From the NCBI RefSeq assembly GCF_014905175.1, contig NC_057790.1, positions 25,074,469 to 25,138,468 on the forward strand: a stretch of DNA of 64,000 nucleotides. Direction: 5' to 3'. Of the stretch, positions 50,801 through 64,000 are shown one piece after another (the first letter of the stretch is position 1; each line of letters starts with the position of its first letter). Source of the stretch: Aphidius gifuensis. Its lineage: Eukaryota > Arthropoda > Insecta > Hymenoptera > Braconidae. Made by a program: the position numbers and the translations under genes. The notes below the pieces were generated by a model, which did not search any database, was not told the origin of the DNA, and saw only the letters and a program-made list of their open reading frames with translations.

Positions 50801-53701
50801 TGAAATAAGAAAAATTAAAAAATAAAAAACTAATAATAATAAACTAACTAATAATAACTAATATTAAAATTAAATAATAAATATAAGAAAAATAAATTCA
50901 TTTAAATTCACAAAGATTTAGATTTTTTACCGAAAAATGATTAAATAAAATTTTTTCATTCTTAATTATCAAAAATAATAATAGTAATAATGAAAATAAA
51001 AAATGATCAATCGACGTATTAACGAGTTTATTGTCTGAAATTAATTTTTACAATATTTTTTAATAAATTCATCAAAAAACTCATAAATACAACGATAAAT
51101 GTACTTTAAAAATATATTTGATAAAGAAAAATTAACTGAATCGAAAAATCATGTATAAAAAATTAAATTTTTTTCACTTAAAAAAAAAAATAATTATAAC
51201 AGATAAAATAAAATAATATTAGTAATAATATGGAGAAGACCACCAAGAACGTATTCGATATCCCGGGGTGTCGAACTCCAATGTAGCTAGTAATAAACTA
51301 GAATCGACGAGAAAATAAAATAATTAAAAAAATAGTTATTAATTAAATCTATAAATAATAAAAAATAATAAATAATAAACCACTTAGAATGTCCAGTATA
51401 ATTGATTAATAATGTAACAGATGTTTTCTTACTGAGACTGTGTGAATAAGTTTGTACTTAGACAACAGTTTGATGAAAAAACAAAAATACAATCGAACAA
51501 TTTATAAGGCAAAAAAAACAAATTGTAAAATCACTCTGTATCCAGTGTCGCTTTTGATGATGATGATAACATAGCAATGAGGCTATTGTTACATTAATTT
51601 AAGAAAAATTAAAGAAAATATACAAAAAAAAATAAAAATAATTAGAAATAAAAATACATACTTAGAATAAGTAAATAAAAATCATGATTAACAAGTTTTT
51701 TTTTTTTTAATTTCTTGTTGATTTTGATAAAAGAGAACACCGTGGTAATTTAATTTGGCCAGATACTCGTTAATTTAAGTTTATTCTGTGTACACGAGTC
51801 TCTGGCTGAGGTGTCTCTCAACAATAGCTTCAACTAGCATATCCCAGAAATAAAATTAACTTACTTTTTCACAATTAATTCAGTTTATATGTAATCTATG
51901 TTTTTTTTTTTTGTTTAATGATTAACTGGGCAATGCTAATTGATGATAAAATTTAGTTAAGTAAGCTGGACAACTTGTAAAAAAATACGATTTTTGTACT
52001 GTTATTAAAAAAGAAATTATTTGACAAAAATGTAACACTTAAATTTTAGTGTTACAAATAATAAAACCACTTTTCAATAAAAAACATTTTCATACGTAAC
52101 CGTAATTAAATAATCATGTTCAAAAAAATTATTAAATACCTTTATTATTATTTTTTATTTATTTATTTCTAATCATTGTGTTTATTAAGTTTTTTTTTTT
52201 AGTGTAAATGTTTGCTGGTTTATTTTTTTATTTATGTTTTTTTTTTTTTTGTGATTTGTCAGTGGATTACATATTTTTTTATACAAATAACTTAATAATT
52301 ACAACGTTCATCTAAAATAATTTTTTGACTTGGGTCCACCATTAATTACCAGTAATTTTATTTTTCTACAAAAAAAAAAAACAAATTACGATTCCATTAT
52401 ATGATTGTAAGACTTTTTTTTTTTTTCGATACATAAAAAGATTAAATATATTAATTTATTATCTTAAAACAAACAAGTAATTTATTTTTAGATTTTTAAA
52501 AATTTATTCAAGACTCATATTGTTTGTAATTTTATTTTTTCGTTATTAAATTTTGAATAAATAATGACATATTTGTATTATTTGGAATTTATATAATTCT
52601 TTTTTTGACTTTGCCATTTTTGGTTTATTTATTTTTCATTTTGTCTTGTTTGAATTTTCAAGGTGGCAATATATTTTATATATACAAAGCTTAAATAATA
52701 TTTACAAACTAAAAATTATCACTATCAGGATATTGTTTTAAATCAATTATTCTGATACTCGACTTTTTTAATAAATCAATTATTATTTTCTCCATTATTT
52801 TCACCCGCAATATTCAATTCTTTGGTCTCGCGCGAGTCGAGTCATTATCAGGAAAAAAAAAAAACTAAATTATCAATCTATCGACTGCTTAGTAGTCTAC
52901 TCTTAATATCTATTTATAATTTATTTAAAAACTAGACATTATGGCATTACAAAAAAAGAAGAATCTATCAATATTATCAATCAATCATTTTTTTTTTTTT
53001 TGACCTTTTCATTCTTGTCTTGAATAACTTTAATAATACTTTTCGTGTCATGCAATAGATATAGAATTATTATTTTACTTTTTTTTTGCTTTTATGCTCA
53101 ACGATCAAAGATATATATATATTTTTAAATATAATATAAATTTTTGTAATTAATATTATTTATTGTGAATTAATTTTTATTTCTTTTTTATGCGTTTTAA
53201 ATTTGTGTTAAATTTTTACCCTTTTTCGTCAGCTCGTTTTTTTTTAAAAATACATTTTTTAAATACATGCAGACCAGATAGCTCACAAATAAATAAAAAA
53301 AGCAAAAAAAAAATATATCAATTTAATATTTTTTAATTAAAATCTAATTCTGTACGATTTTTTTATTATTAAAAATTTTTTTTCTCATTTTTTTGTTCGT
53401 ATTTAATTTTATTAATGCTGACTGATAATAAAAAAAAATATCACAACGTTTTAATTACGAAAAAAATAAAATTAATTAAAATTTAAAAAAAAACTAGTCT
53501 AATAATATTTTTTAAATTTTTTAAAATAAAAATTTTATCAATCTTTATATTATTAATTTTCTGTAATCTTTGTAATGTTTTTGTTTAATGATTATTTGGA
53601 TATTAGTAGCCATAATTTTTATGATATTAATTTTTACGATTAAGACTCAAATTGCTTGGAGAATTTGTTATTGTCACCAAGGAATTGAGACTTATTGAAT
53701 G
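47864..53701. other. Long 3' UTR / intergenic stretch between convergent smaug and ASAP
   Basis: Nearly 6 kb of A/T-rich sequence with many homopolymers. No coding exon or RNA gene recognised. The block at about 51230-51300 (GAAGACCACCAAGAACGTAT and following) is more complex but has no identifiable function. Part is probably the smaug 3' UTR. Confidence 0.5.
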
Positions 53702-56700
53702 TTAGTCTTGCAACATGTGAACAAAACTTATTGGAAACATTCCACGACGTTCTGGTGCTCTTTCAAGTGCACCCTCCATCCAATTGTCATCATCAGTTTG
53801 TTCGTTGGTAACAACAATAACTTCACCTTCATGAAATGACAATTCATCTTCATTATCAGCTTCACAATCATACAGGGCTCGACATCTTTTTAAACCATTC
53901 AAGTTTAAATTTGTTGGCTATAGAAAAATTTGAAAAAAAAATATTATTAATTGTTTATAATTTATTAAATTATTACATTTTTATTTTTAATTAAAAAACA
54001 TCATCTCTTATAATTAATCATGCATCACTCGAAAAAAAAAAAACTCATGCTAAAATAGATTTGCTTTGTTTTTTTTAGTTCATATTTTTAAATACAAATT
54101 TTAGATTTTTTTAGGAATATTTTTCACTTAAACCATCATCAGGAATATTTTTTATTTAAAAAAAAAAACCGACAAAGTTCATATGAAATGTATCGAGTGT
54201 CTTGATGCATTAATGACACATGAAAATAAACATACAGTGAAAAGAAAAAACAATAAAAAAATGATCATGCAAAGCATTTTGCAATGTTTGATAATAAGCA
54301 AATTATTATTAAAACAATTGGTGTTTATTAATTTTTAATTGATATATATTGATTTTAAAAAATGGGATCACAGAATAACTGTGCTATTATTTTTACCATA
54401 TTTATATTTGGGAGCAAAGATGAGGGTTCCTCAGCGTAGCTCTCAAGCCTGGACCGGTCTCTTCGCTGTACCAACAATTGTTAATAACAAAACCATAAAA
54501 CCCACCACCATCACCATCACCACATAGTACCCAAAAATAATCATGCTTTCATCATTTTATATAATTATCATTTTTAAATTAAATAACCTTTCTTTATATA
54601 TAAAAAAAATAACAAATTTAAATTATTTTTAATGAATGATTTGCATATCTACTTGCTGATGTGAAGAAAAAAAATAAAACAAATGATTTATATGTTTATA
54701 AATGAAATAAAATGATGTTGTTGAATTGTATATTGTTAGTTATGAATCATTAAAAGTGCTCAAGCATGTCAAAGGCTCGCTCTAAATGAAAAAAAAAAAT
54801 AAAAAATAAAAAGAAATATGTGATGTATTAGTAAATTATTTGTTGCTAGGATCGTCAAACTTTTTCATGATTTTATAATGAAATATAATAATAATTAAAT
54901 TGTTTTATAATATATCGCTACAATGTATAAATTTTATCACTTTAAAAATCTTAAAATAAATTATTTAAAGCTTACCTTTCTTGGCGGAGGAACAGGATTA
55001 CCAATTCCATGCTCAGAACACATGGAACTCAATGATTCACTGCTTCTTCCATTACTTAATCTTGATGAATTTGGTAGACCAGTTGTAGTATTAGCTGGTG
55101 CTGGTGGTGGTGGATTTCTTGGTCTTTGTAGAGTCGAACAATTTGATTTATCTATTCCTTAAATTAATAAATTAATCATTAATAATTGTATTGTGATGAA
55201 AAGTAATATATTTCTATTTATAAAATGTATAAAATTACCATGACTAGTTGATGAATCACTGCTTGGTGATCTTTTGTGATATAAACTATTTAAAGTATTA
55301 TATGAATGTGGTAAAGTGTGTAATCCTTGTCCAGCAAGTATTGGTTCACTTGTTGTTCTATTATGTGATGATGAAGCTAGTGTTGATGATGTTGGTAATG
55401 TACCATAATGTGCAGTCAACATTCCACAAGCACCATTACCAGATACTGGTGGTGGTGGAGGTGGTGGTGGTGCTATTCTTTTTTTTAATGAACCATGAAT
55501 ATTTAGCCCAAGATCTGATGGTACTATTGGACTTGGAACTATAATTTAAATTACCAATTTTATTATTAAAAATATAAGCTAAAATAAATGAAAATTTATA
55601 GATATAAATAATTGGTAATTACCAATAATTGGTTTTCTTGATTGTGGTGGTGGTGGTGGTGGCATTTGTTGTCTACTTGTTGAACTTGGTGATGAACCAC
55701 CTTGTAGACTATCACATGTACTACTACGACTTCTTAGTGTAACTGGTGAATCACCTGGACCACTTCCACCTAAATAAGACGGTGGTCGACTACGCGATTT
55801 CTTTTCCGGCGTTAAACATCCATTCTAAGTCAAAATTTATTCAATATTTCATAGACTTAAAATTACATAACTACATTATAATATAAATTATCATTTAAAC
55901 TTACTCGATCATCAATTATTGTTTCATCATCAGAAAAATCTGTTGAGCCTTCATCATGTGAAAGATTCCAGTCAATATTTACATTATCAAATAGTGTTTT
56001 TTGTCGTTGTAGTGCATGATTCAACTAAAACAATAAATTAATCATCATCATCATCATTTGTAATACAAAATATAATTAAAATTGTTTTTGTTTTTTTACC
56101 AATTCTTTGCAAGTTGAATGTCCCATTTCTTGTGCAATATCAAATGGTGTTTTATCATATTTATTTTTTAATGTTGGATCAGCACCAGCACGTAAAAGTA
56201 ATTTCATAGCTTCAGCACGATCATGTTTTGCTGATAAATGTAATGCCGTTTCACCATCATTTGTTATTCTATCAATTCCACCAGTTGGCATATTTTGTAT
56301 AATAAAATCAACCAAATAAAGACTACCACCCATTTCACGTAGAACAGCAAGATGTAATGCTGTTTCACCAATATCAGATGTTGGTAATGATGCTGATAAG
56401 TCAACATTTTCAGCATATACTTGTAATAATTGTTGTAAATCACGATTATTAACAGCATGCTCAAGTTCAGATAGTAAATCTTTTTCATCAGTACATGTAC
56501 TTTTAATATATTTTTTATCAACATATTTAGCTTTTATAAATTCATATCTTTCATCCATTGTTGAGCTTGATGTTGGTTTTAAATTGTGATGTAATGTTGC
56601 TTCCATAATTTCATTAAATGATTGATTTGTCATATAACGTGCTAGTAATAATTGTGCTGTACCAACATTATCAAGTGTTAATGATTGTATACGTGATATA

Positions 56701-59700
56701 TGAACACCAAGTTCTCTATGTATACCACAACATTCAATACAAACAATAATACCAAAATTTGTTGATAACCATGTTGCATCATTTTGTGATGAACAATCAC
56801 AACATTGATCATTACCAGGTAAACGTGTTACACATCTTATAACAGCTTGTTGTAATTCAACTAAACTTGGATTACCTTGATCAGCTTCAGCTTTACCACT
56901 TGCATCAAATGCACGTAATAATGCACGTTCTTTACAATTAACAAGTACAGACATCCATGCACGTTGATCTGTTTCATCTTCAGCTTGAAAATGATATGTT
57001 CTATTATAACTTATAAGATCAAAACCACGTTTATCATCAGGTACTAATTTTATTTGACATGTTAATAAATTAACTTTTGTTGGTATTTTATTTTCATCAG
57101 CATGACAAATATCTAAAAAACCTTCAGCTTGTACAGAACATTTTCTTTTTTGCCATACTCTTCTCATTTTACCTTCACTTTTTTTTAATAAATGTCCAGT
57201 TCTTGTACAACCATGTTGTTTATCACCTTGTAATTGATGCAATGAATAACCAATATTTGGATTTACATTTAATTCTTTATCACATCCAGAACTTCTTAAT
57301 AAACTACGTAACTCTGTTAATCTTCGTCTTTCTTCATCTTGTGTTTGACGTATTTTTTGTAATTTTACACTCAAGTCAACAATATATGATCCAAAATGTT
57401 CAATTGTCTTTAGTCCATCTTGAAAATAACTTTAAATATAAAAGTGTTATTAATTATTCGTAATAGCTAATTAATTTATATTTAAATATTTGGAAATAAA
57501 TAATTAAATTAACAACTTACTTTGTCTGGGCGTGATAATACTCGACAAGATGTTGAAGCAATTCAATTCCTTTTTTTGTTTTAATTTCATTAACTTTAAT
57601 AAGATACTGTAAAATAGATTTTTTAAATTTAATATTTTATTTTATGTATATTTAATAAATAAATATTTATTAATTAATAAAACAAGTTGGTGTACCTCAC
57701 ACATTTGTAATTGAAACAATCGTCTTTCTTTCTCCATTTCATCTGCAATCTCAGCTGGTGTTACTTCTGAACGTATTAATCCGGCTTCTTTAGCATGTTG
57801 TTTTTTTTCTTTTTCAATTTTAGCATATTTTGTCTCATAATCTTTCCATGCCTTCTCAAATGGCCTCTTCAAGTCTCCTTTGACACCTCTAAGATCACCT
57901 TTCAACACCGAATCCAATGGAAACATAACAATATTATTTATATTCTGCATCTGGAAAATAATAAAACAAAAAAAATAGAAACATTTTTAAAATTAAACCA
58001 TGTAATTTTAAAAAGAATAAATTTAACGCTACTTTATCATATCGTCATGGAAAAGTTGTTGTTTATTTTATACAAAAGTGATACTAAGAATGAAAGTGAC
58101 TATTTAGGAAGTTTATATAAATAAAATAATTATTAATTAATTTTAATTTCTCATAGCTCACTATGATATATTATTTTCTTTAATTAATTTTTATCTTGTT
58201 ATAATTTTTTTTTAGTCATTTTAAACAATCATTAATTTCATCATATAAAAAAAAAGTAAAAGCTATATTAATAAATAATTTCTACAACAACTAAAAATGG
58301 ATATAAAATTAATCGAAATAAAAATTAAAAAGTGATATTTTATTTCTACAAAAATCATTCAATTATTATTCAGTGAAAAATAATTTTATTATTATTTTTT
58401 CTGGACTAGAATATTATTGAATCCTTTAAATATATTTTCCCCTATTAAATATCATCCCTGTTGAGCTCATTGGTGAGTCATTGAACATGATTTTAACCCT
58501 CGAGCATTTTACTTGTGTAGCTGCTCTTCAACGTGATATTTTTCGTTTGTCGTTTTTTTTACATTTTTTGTCTGCTTCTTTTATTCATACTACTTCACAA
58601 TACTGCTTCACAGTATCACCACCATCACCACCATCACACACAGACACATAATACAAAAGAAAAAATCCATGTTAAAATTAAAACTTTTGATGACTGAACA
58701 AAATTAATATATGACTTTGAAAAAAAAAAAAAATCAAACATACTTGATTTAACATACATCATACACACAAAATCAATATTCATTTATTAATTTATTATTA
58801 TGATATTTTAACTTTCACAAGACAAAGGAATAAACCTCAACTCGATGAATTGACATGAGAGGATATTACGTAATGTTTTGTATATGGGATACCTAATAAG
58901 GCAATGCTCAGGATAAAATTTATGCTTGACAACAACTAGTAATATAAATGAGCATCAAATATCTATTGATTGTTTAATTTTATATTAATATTATAAAATG
59001 CATACCAGTGTTTTCATCAAAGCACTCAGTTCTTTGGTAACAACTGAAAATTTATAAAATGCTGCACCAATATCTGGCTCTTGTTCTTTCACAGCAGCTT
59101 CAGCAAGTCTTTCCAATGTTGTCCCAAGATATATTTCATTGTTAACATGTGCTAAAAAATTTAATTAATATTATTATTGTTATTAATAATAAATATATCA
59201 TTATCATCTTCATCATCTTCATCATCATCATGATTTCATTTAGTTTATATTTTTTTTTATAGTTGGATTTTCGATTGAGTTTTTAACATTTATTTTTTCA
59301 AATAATAAAATTGATATAACATTGTGTTTGAGAACGTGTTGATGGGCGCCAGAAATATCGATTTTGTCTGACTCTATATATTTTACTAGTATAGATTTTA
59401 CTCTAGGGTTGTCTCATCAGTTTGTCGTACTTAATATTGTTGGGGTGGCTGAACACAACTGTATGTTGGGGAACAACATGAGAAATTTATTTTCCCTTTT
59501 TATATACAATATTAAATCCTCAGCTGCTTTTGTGAATGACCCAAAAAATATATTATAAAATATGATGATGATGATAATGACAAAAAAATTTATTGGTTTT
59601 TACACACTTACCATTTCCAGAATTATAAATAGATTTTATGGCTTTTTTTAATTTAGTAAGTCCTTCTCGGTCAAAGTCTAGGCTCTGAAAAATAAATAAA

Positions 59701-62700
59701 ATATTGTTATTAAAAATTTAACACTTTTTTTTATATTTAAAAATTGATTGATGATGCTGTTTATAAAATTATCTACTCATTCAGCCAACACTTGAAGCTT
59801 GAATATAAACTTGTAAATATATTATGATATTTTTAATCATCAGTGTGATAATTTCAAGTCGTAAATTATTTAATAATTTAAATATAAAAGTGTCTGGTTG
59901 ATCAGGCACTGAGCAACAGAGCGATAAATGAAAAATCATATCAGTTGTCCACCCTCAAAACACACACTCTCTCTTCTTCCACACGAGTAAATAATTATCA
60001 AAATAAAAATATATAAAAAATATGGAATTGAAGCTAAAAAAAAAAGGAATAAAGGGAATATCATTTCAATGATGCAAAAGTGAGACCTATATCAAAGTCA
60101 AAAGAATAATAAAGAAAATAAAAAAAAAAAGTTCAAAGCCACAATGAGAATAGATTCAAACGATTTGGCAACGACAATAACTTGACCCAGGCCAATGAAT
60201 AGATTCAATCAAGGTTGACCACACAAATGATGCTTTTAAAAATAAAAAAAAATAAATAAATAAAATTAAATCAGTTGAGTAAAAAATAATCTATAAATAA
60301 CAAAGTCATATAACGTCATTTATTTTAATTTTCATCTTGTTATAATTTTTTTTATCACGGCTCAATTTGTCACTGATAAAAAAATATAAATAATGTGTGA
60401 AATATTGGTATTTATTTGTTCTTTGTATGTGTTAATTGTATGAATATACACTAATTAATGAAAAGCTAATTTATTAAATTAACGGAAGTTTAATGCTAAT
60501 AAAAAAAAGGCACGTGGTACTTGCAGGTGAGCATGCGTGTAAATATATATTTATTTCCGCAATTACATGATTTTTTTTTTTCCTCATTGAAATGTTGTTA
60601 ATAAATTGGATTATTATATATATTTTTAAAATTACATTTTTATTAATTTTAAATTGATTGAATTGATGGAAAAATGCGGAGGGAAAAAGAAATGCAAGAG
60701 AAGAAAAAAAAGACAAGGTCGTTTCAAGCGTCTTTTTGTTTCTCATTATCATTTGGGGGATTTATTTTATTTTTTTTGTGTATCATGAATGTTTAAAAAA
60801 TGAAGAAATAATATTGATTTTGTATTGGCAATTATCTTTTTCGTCCTTCATCTATCCTTAGGTTTATTTAGTCGAAAAGTTGTCGAATGTTTTGCGACTT
60901 ATATAGACACTGACCTGGCGCACTTCAAGGAGAAAGGAAAAGAAGATATTTATCTTTTTTTTTTTTTCTGATTTATTTATTTATTTTTTGTTTGAATATA
61001 TATCCAAAAAGACTGAGGAGAAGAAAGCAGCAGGAGAAAAAAATATAATGCTAATATTGATCGAACAAAACTGGTTTAAATTTTTTATCGATGGCTTAAA
61101 TTTATATGACAAAAAAAAATAAAAAGGATGCTTTAATTTATACCTGGTGAAATTGAAAGTTAATTTAAAAATTTTGCAGATATTTTATTGAAAATAAAAT
61201 CATAAAAAAAATGCTTGGAAATTTCGTTGTGTTCATAATCGAAATAAATTTTCTAAAAAATTTTAATATTTTTTTTTGCATATAAAAATTTCGATTTTCG
61301 AAATAAATACGTAATACTTTTTAAAATTTATTAAAATTATGATTTATACTATCAAAAAAAGGCAATGATAGAAATGCAATTTTCTTTTTTTTGTAAAAAA
61401 GAAATTTCAAGATTGATTGAGAAAGAATCATCTTGATTAAATAAAAAACAATTTATTATATCTTTTTTTTTTCGATAAAATTCTAGCTAAAGAATTCATT
61501 TATTTATTTGTTTTTCATGAATAAATTTCATTACAATTATAATAAATTGATAATACAATCTATAAAAAATAAATATTTAAATAATTTTTATTAATTTATT
61601 AAATAATTACAAAAAAAAACGCGCCAAAAATAAATTTAAAAAAAAAACTGTGATAATTGACTTATATGTCGACTAACTTGTTATTAAAATGTAAATATTT
61701 TTTTAAAAAAATAAAACCAGTTTATCATTATGACCAAAAATGGTTGAAATATAAAAGTATTTTGTTAAATAAGGAAAAACTGACATGTGCACATACATTG
61801 CATGAATAAACAACATTTTTATTAATTCAACTTCCGCATGATTCTGGTTCGTGCGAGAAAAATCACGGAATTTAAAAATATATATACACGTAGGTGTTGG
61901 TACGGAAAAAAGCAAGAATAAAAAAATTATGATTGAAGAAAAAAATCAACGCAAAAAAATAAAACAGGACTTTACCATGAACAGACTAACAGAGGGAAGC
62001 AGCAAGTTGGAGTCGTCGACAACTCCAGGGCATAGAAATACGTTGTTGTTTTTTTCTTATCGTATTTAAAATTTTTTTTTTTTCCATTGCCCATAGCGCA
62101 GGTGATACAGCTGCACGACCAGTATATATATATTGTGAATAAAAAAGAATAAAACAATTTATGGAAAAAGAAGGGACTTAAATTTCTTGCAGAGAGTGGA
62201 AGAAATTCCTTGGGGCCCCCGGCCTTGGTAGGTCGTTTATATATCGCAAACGGTTACGTGTTGTAATTTACAAACAGAGAAGCTACATTTAAAAAATATA
62301 TCTCTTTTTATATTGCTTTATAAAGGTAATATTCTCTTCCGCCCTTAATAAAAACAAATGAAAAAAAATATATCCTAGAAAAAAATCCGTTATGTAATTT
62401 TAAAATTATTTAAATACATTATTGTAAAATGATATTTAAATATTTAATATTTTTAAAAATTTATTTATTATAATTATTTTTGATTTATATTATTTTCAAG
62501 TTTTAAAAAATATATAATACAATCTGGCTTTTGTTGGGTTTTTTTTTTTTTTTTTTATTTAAACTCAACGGCTGTAACATCCCTCCAAGTACTACAACGA
62601 CAGCTGTTCGACCTTTCCCTTCATGGCTTCCTCAAATATGAAAAAGTACAAAAAATTAATAATAAAATCCTATAGAACTGTAGAAATGCATTGCATTTGA

Positions 62701-63867
62701 ATTTGTTAGTTTTGTTTTATTTATTTATAATTAATTAATTGATAATACCCAAATTGTACGAAATTGTAGAAAAAAAAAATTACAATTTTTGATGAATTAT
62801 GGTTTATTTTATTTGTAAATAGATGGAAAAAAAAATAGACTGGTAATTAACATGGTGACATAATGTTAGGGTGATAAAAAAAAAATAAATATTATAATTT
62901 ATTATACTAACAGTAATCTTACGAATATTATCAACAAAATTATAAAAATAATATAAATTTCTTCATTACTACAAGAATGAATTTTCGATAAAGAAAAAAA
63001 AAAATTTACTTCACGCTGAGACACCATAAGGTATTTATTTTCAACCCTCTTAAAGATTGTTTTTTATTTTTTTTGGTTTTTAAAAATATATTACCGTCTA
63101 CCTTATGACGAAAATAAATCAACTGAAAGCTGAAAATGCATGTCTTAAATGCATGTAATGAAGTAATTTTTGTTGGTCCTTTGGAGTCATAAGGACAAAC
63201 TTCCGTTGGTCCCCGGAAATGAAACAATGACGAGGTAACCAACAGGAAGTAACACACTGGGCGATTGAGATAGCCTTTCTATCAATTTTTTTTTTTTTCC
63301 ATTTAATCATATCAACTGTGTATTATTTTAAAAACCTACAAAACCAAATTTTTATTTTTTCTTTATCTCGACAAGTTAACAATCTAAACAACACCAATAT
63401 CTTTTTTTTATAAATAATATTTTCATTTTTTTTATTCAAAAAAATAAGAAAAAAAATAAAATAATCATCAGTGAGTGCAAAATAGCACGATTCACATAAT
63501 ACATTCCACAATATTCCGAGCCAAAAATTTTTAAAGATCTCTACCATTCTCAGAAAATAAAAAAATATCTAGGTTAATACTTTCTTCATTTAAAAATAGT
63601 AAATATTTTCTCTAAAAAAAAAGGCACAATTAAAAATAATTAAACTATAAATAAATAATAAATTTATTGTAAAAAAATACTTTTAAAGTTTTTTTTTTTC
63701 TTTTTTTACTCCAATTTTTTTTAATATCAATTGTAATTTACCTCTTCAAGTTGTGATATTGTTTGTCTACATTGTGCCATACGTGGTACGAAGGTCGATG
63801 TAGTTGGTGAATTATAATCCTCCCTGGTTTCATCAACAAATTCACTGACTGCTATTAAACCCGGCAT
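53702..63867 (-). CDS. Asap: ASAP: Arf GTPase-activating protein with BAR, PH, ankyrin and SH3 domains
   Basis: Eleven minus-strand exons: 63867-63742, 59684-59612, 59151-59006, 57950-57696, 57606-57521, 57429-56100, 56024-55905, 55824-55623, 55538-55239, 55157-54976 and 53917-53702 (TAA), about 1011 residues. The N-terminus MPGLIAVSEFVDETREDYNS matches animal ASAPs. The BAR region fills exons 1-6, then PH (about residues 305-400; GHLLKKSEGKMRRVWQKRKC), ArfGAP with CCDCSSQNDATW and CIECCGIHRELGVHISR (415-537), and ankyrin repeats (DGETALHLSAKHDRAEAMKL). A proline-rich region and a C-terminal SH3 (RCRALYDCEADNEDELSFHE) follow. It stimulates GTP hydrolysis on Arf proteins and couples membrane traffic to actin and adhesion. 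All domains look intact. Confidence 0.95.
54397..54465 (-). CDS. Asap: Probable 69-nt cassette exon of ASAP
   Basis: On the minus strand a segment opening CGAAGAGACCGGTCCAGG is bounded by TTGGTACAG and GTAAAA, is 23 codons long, phase 0 and open (RRDRSRLESYAEEPSS and seven more). It sits between exons 10 and 11, which join in phase 0 without it. It is clearly richer in G+C than its surroundings. If included it lengthens the linker before the SH3 domain. Confidence 0.65.
57951..59005 (-). other. ASAP intron
   Basis: Intron between the third and fourth ASAP exons. A/T-rich, no further exon or nested gene seen. Confidence 0.6.
59685..63741 (-). other. Large first intron of ASAP
   Basis: A 4-kb first coding intron. 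It holds long A/T runs and two small, more complex patches near 62180-62280 (GGGGCCCCCGGCC) and 63130-63250, whose role is unclear. No nested gene is supported. Confidence 0.55.
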
Positions 63868-64000
63868 TTTAAATCTTTTAAATATTTTTTTTAAATTATA
63901 TTTTTACGTCACTCTTTTTTATCATTCACATAACACAGATAATAATAACACACTATTACTATGGTATTATGATGGTGTATAAACAATAGTTGACCACAAT

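Noticed and set aside
54339..54527. Plus-strand frame of 62 codons
   Set aside because: Antisense of the probable ASAP cassette exon, which explains its better composition.
56264..57463. Open frames overlapping the large ASAP exon in other frames
   Set aside because: Shadows of a well-supported PH-ArfGAP-ankyrin exon.
59364..59558. Plus-strand frame of 64 codons in an ASAP intron
   Set aside because: No family resemblance or splice context; probably chance.
1..64000. CRISPR arrays, bacterial operons, ribosome-binding sites
   Set aside because: None seen; introns, tRNA form and gene content show a eukaryotic nuclear genome.

Overview
This is an AT-rich, intron-bearing insect nuclear window. 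The conserved genes (short neuropeptide F receptor, bobby sox, smaug, ASAP, YPEL5, STYX, an odorant receptor) all read as insect orthologues. Short introns, very high A+T, long homopolymers and a chemosensory receptor fit a hymenopteran, probably a braconid-type parasitoid wasp; that placement is inference. Exon boundaries were derived by hand from GT/AG sites and reading phase.

Layout: (1) 1-6.1 kb: the 3' part of an sNPF receptor with a second, duplicated terminal exon about 2.4 kb downstream, then a four-exon F-box/leucine-rich-repeat gene. (2) 6.8-20.4 kb is an accessory block. It holds three copies of a lineage-specific gene built from tandem CENP-B/Tc5-type DNA-binding modules: a long partly decayed copy, a truncated copy fused to a broken antisense gene, and an open copy. 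Between the truncated and open copies lies a two-exon gene for a roughly 997-residue Fanzor, the eukaryotic relative of the RNA-guided nuclease TnpB. Its RuvC and zinc-ribbon motifs are all present. (3) 20.5-30 kb: bobby sox on the plus strand with two possible first exons, then an eight-exon sulfatase on the minus strand. (4) 30-38 kb: a 143-bp satellite, a seven-exon odorant receptor, two convergent tRNA-Phe genes, a serine protease homologue lacking two of its three catalytic residues, and an intronless LRAT-domain gene. (5) 39-64 kb: YPEL5, the pseudophosphatase STYX (minus), smaug (plus) and ASAP (minus, eleven exons plus a likely 69-nt cassette exon), with a long gene-free stretch between the convergent smaug and ASAP genes.

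The most notable region is the accessory block. An apparently intact Fanzor gene, carrying an intron and a serine/arginine-rich head, sits inside a recombining cluster of proteins made of repeated transposase-type DNA-binding domains with no visible DDE nuclease. No transposon ends or structured guide-RNA element were recognised next to the Fanzor, so it may be domesticated or immobile. The remaining genes are ordinary single-copy insect genes.
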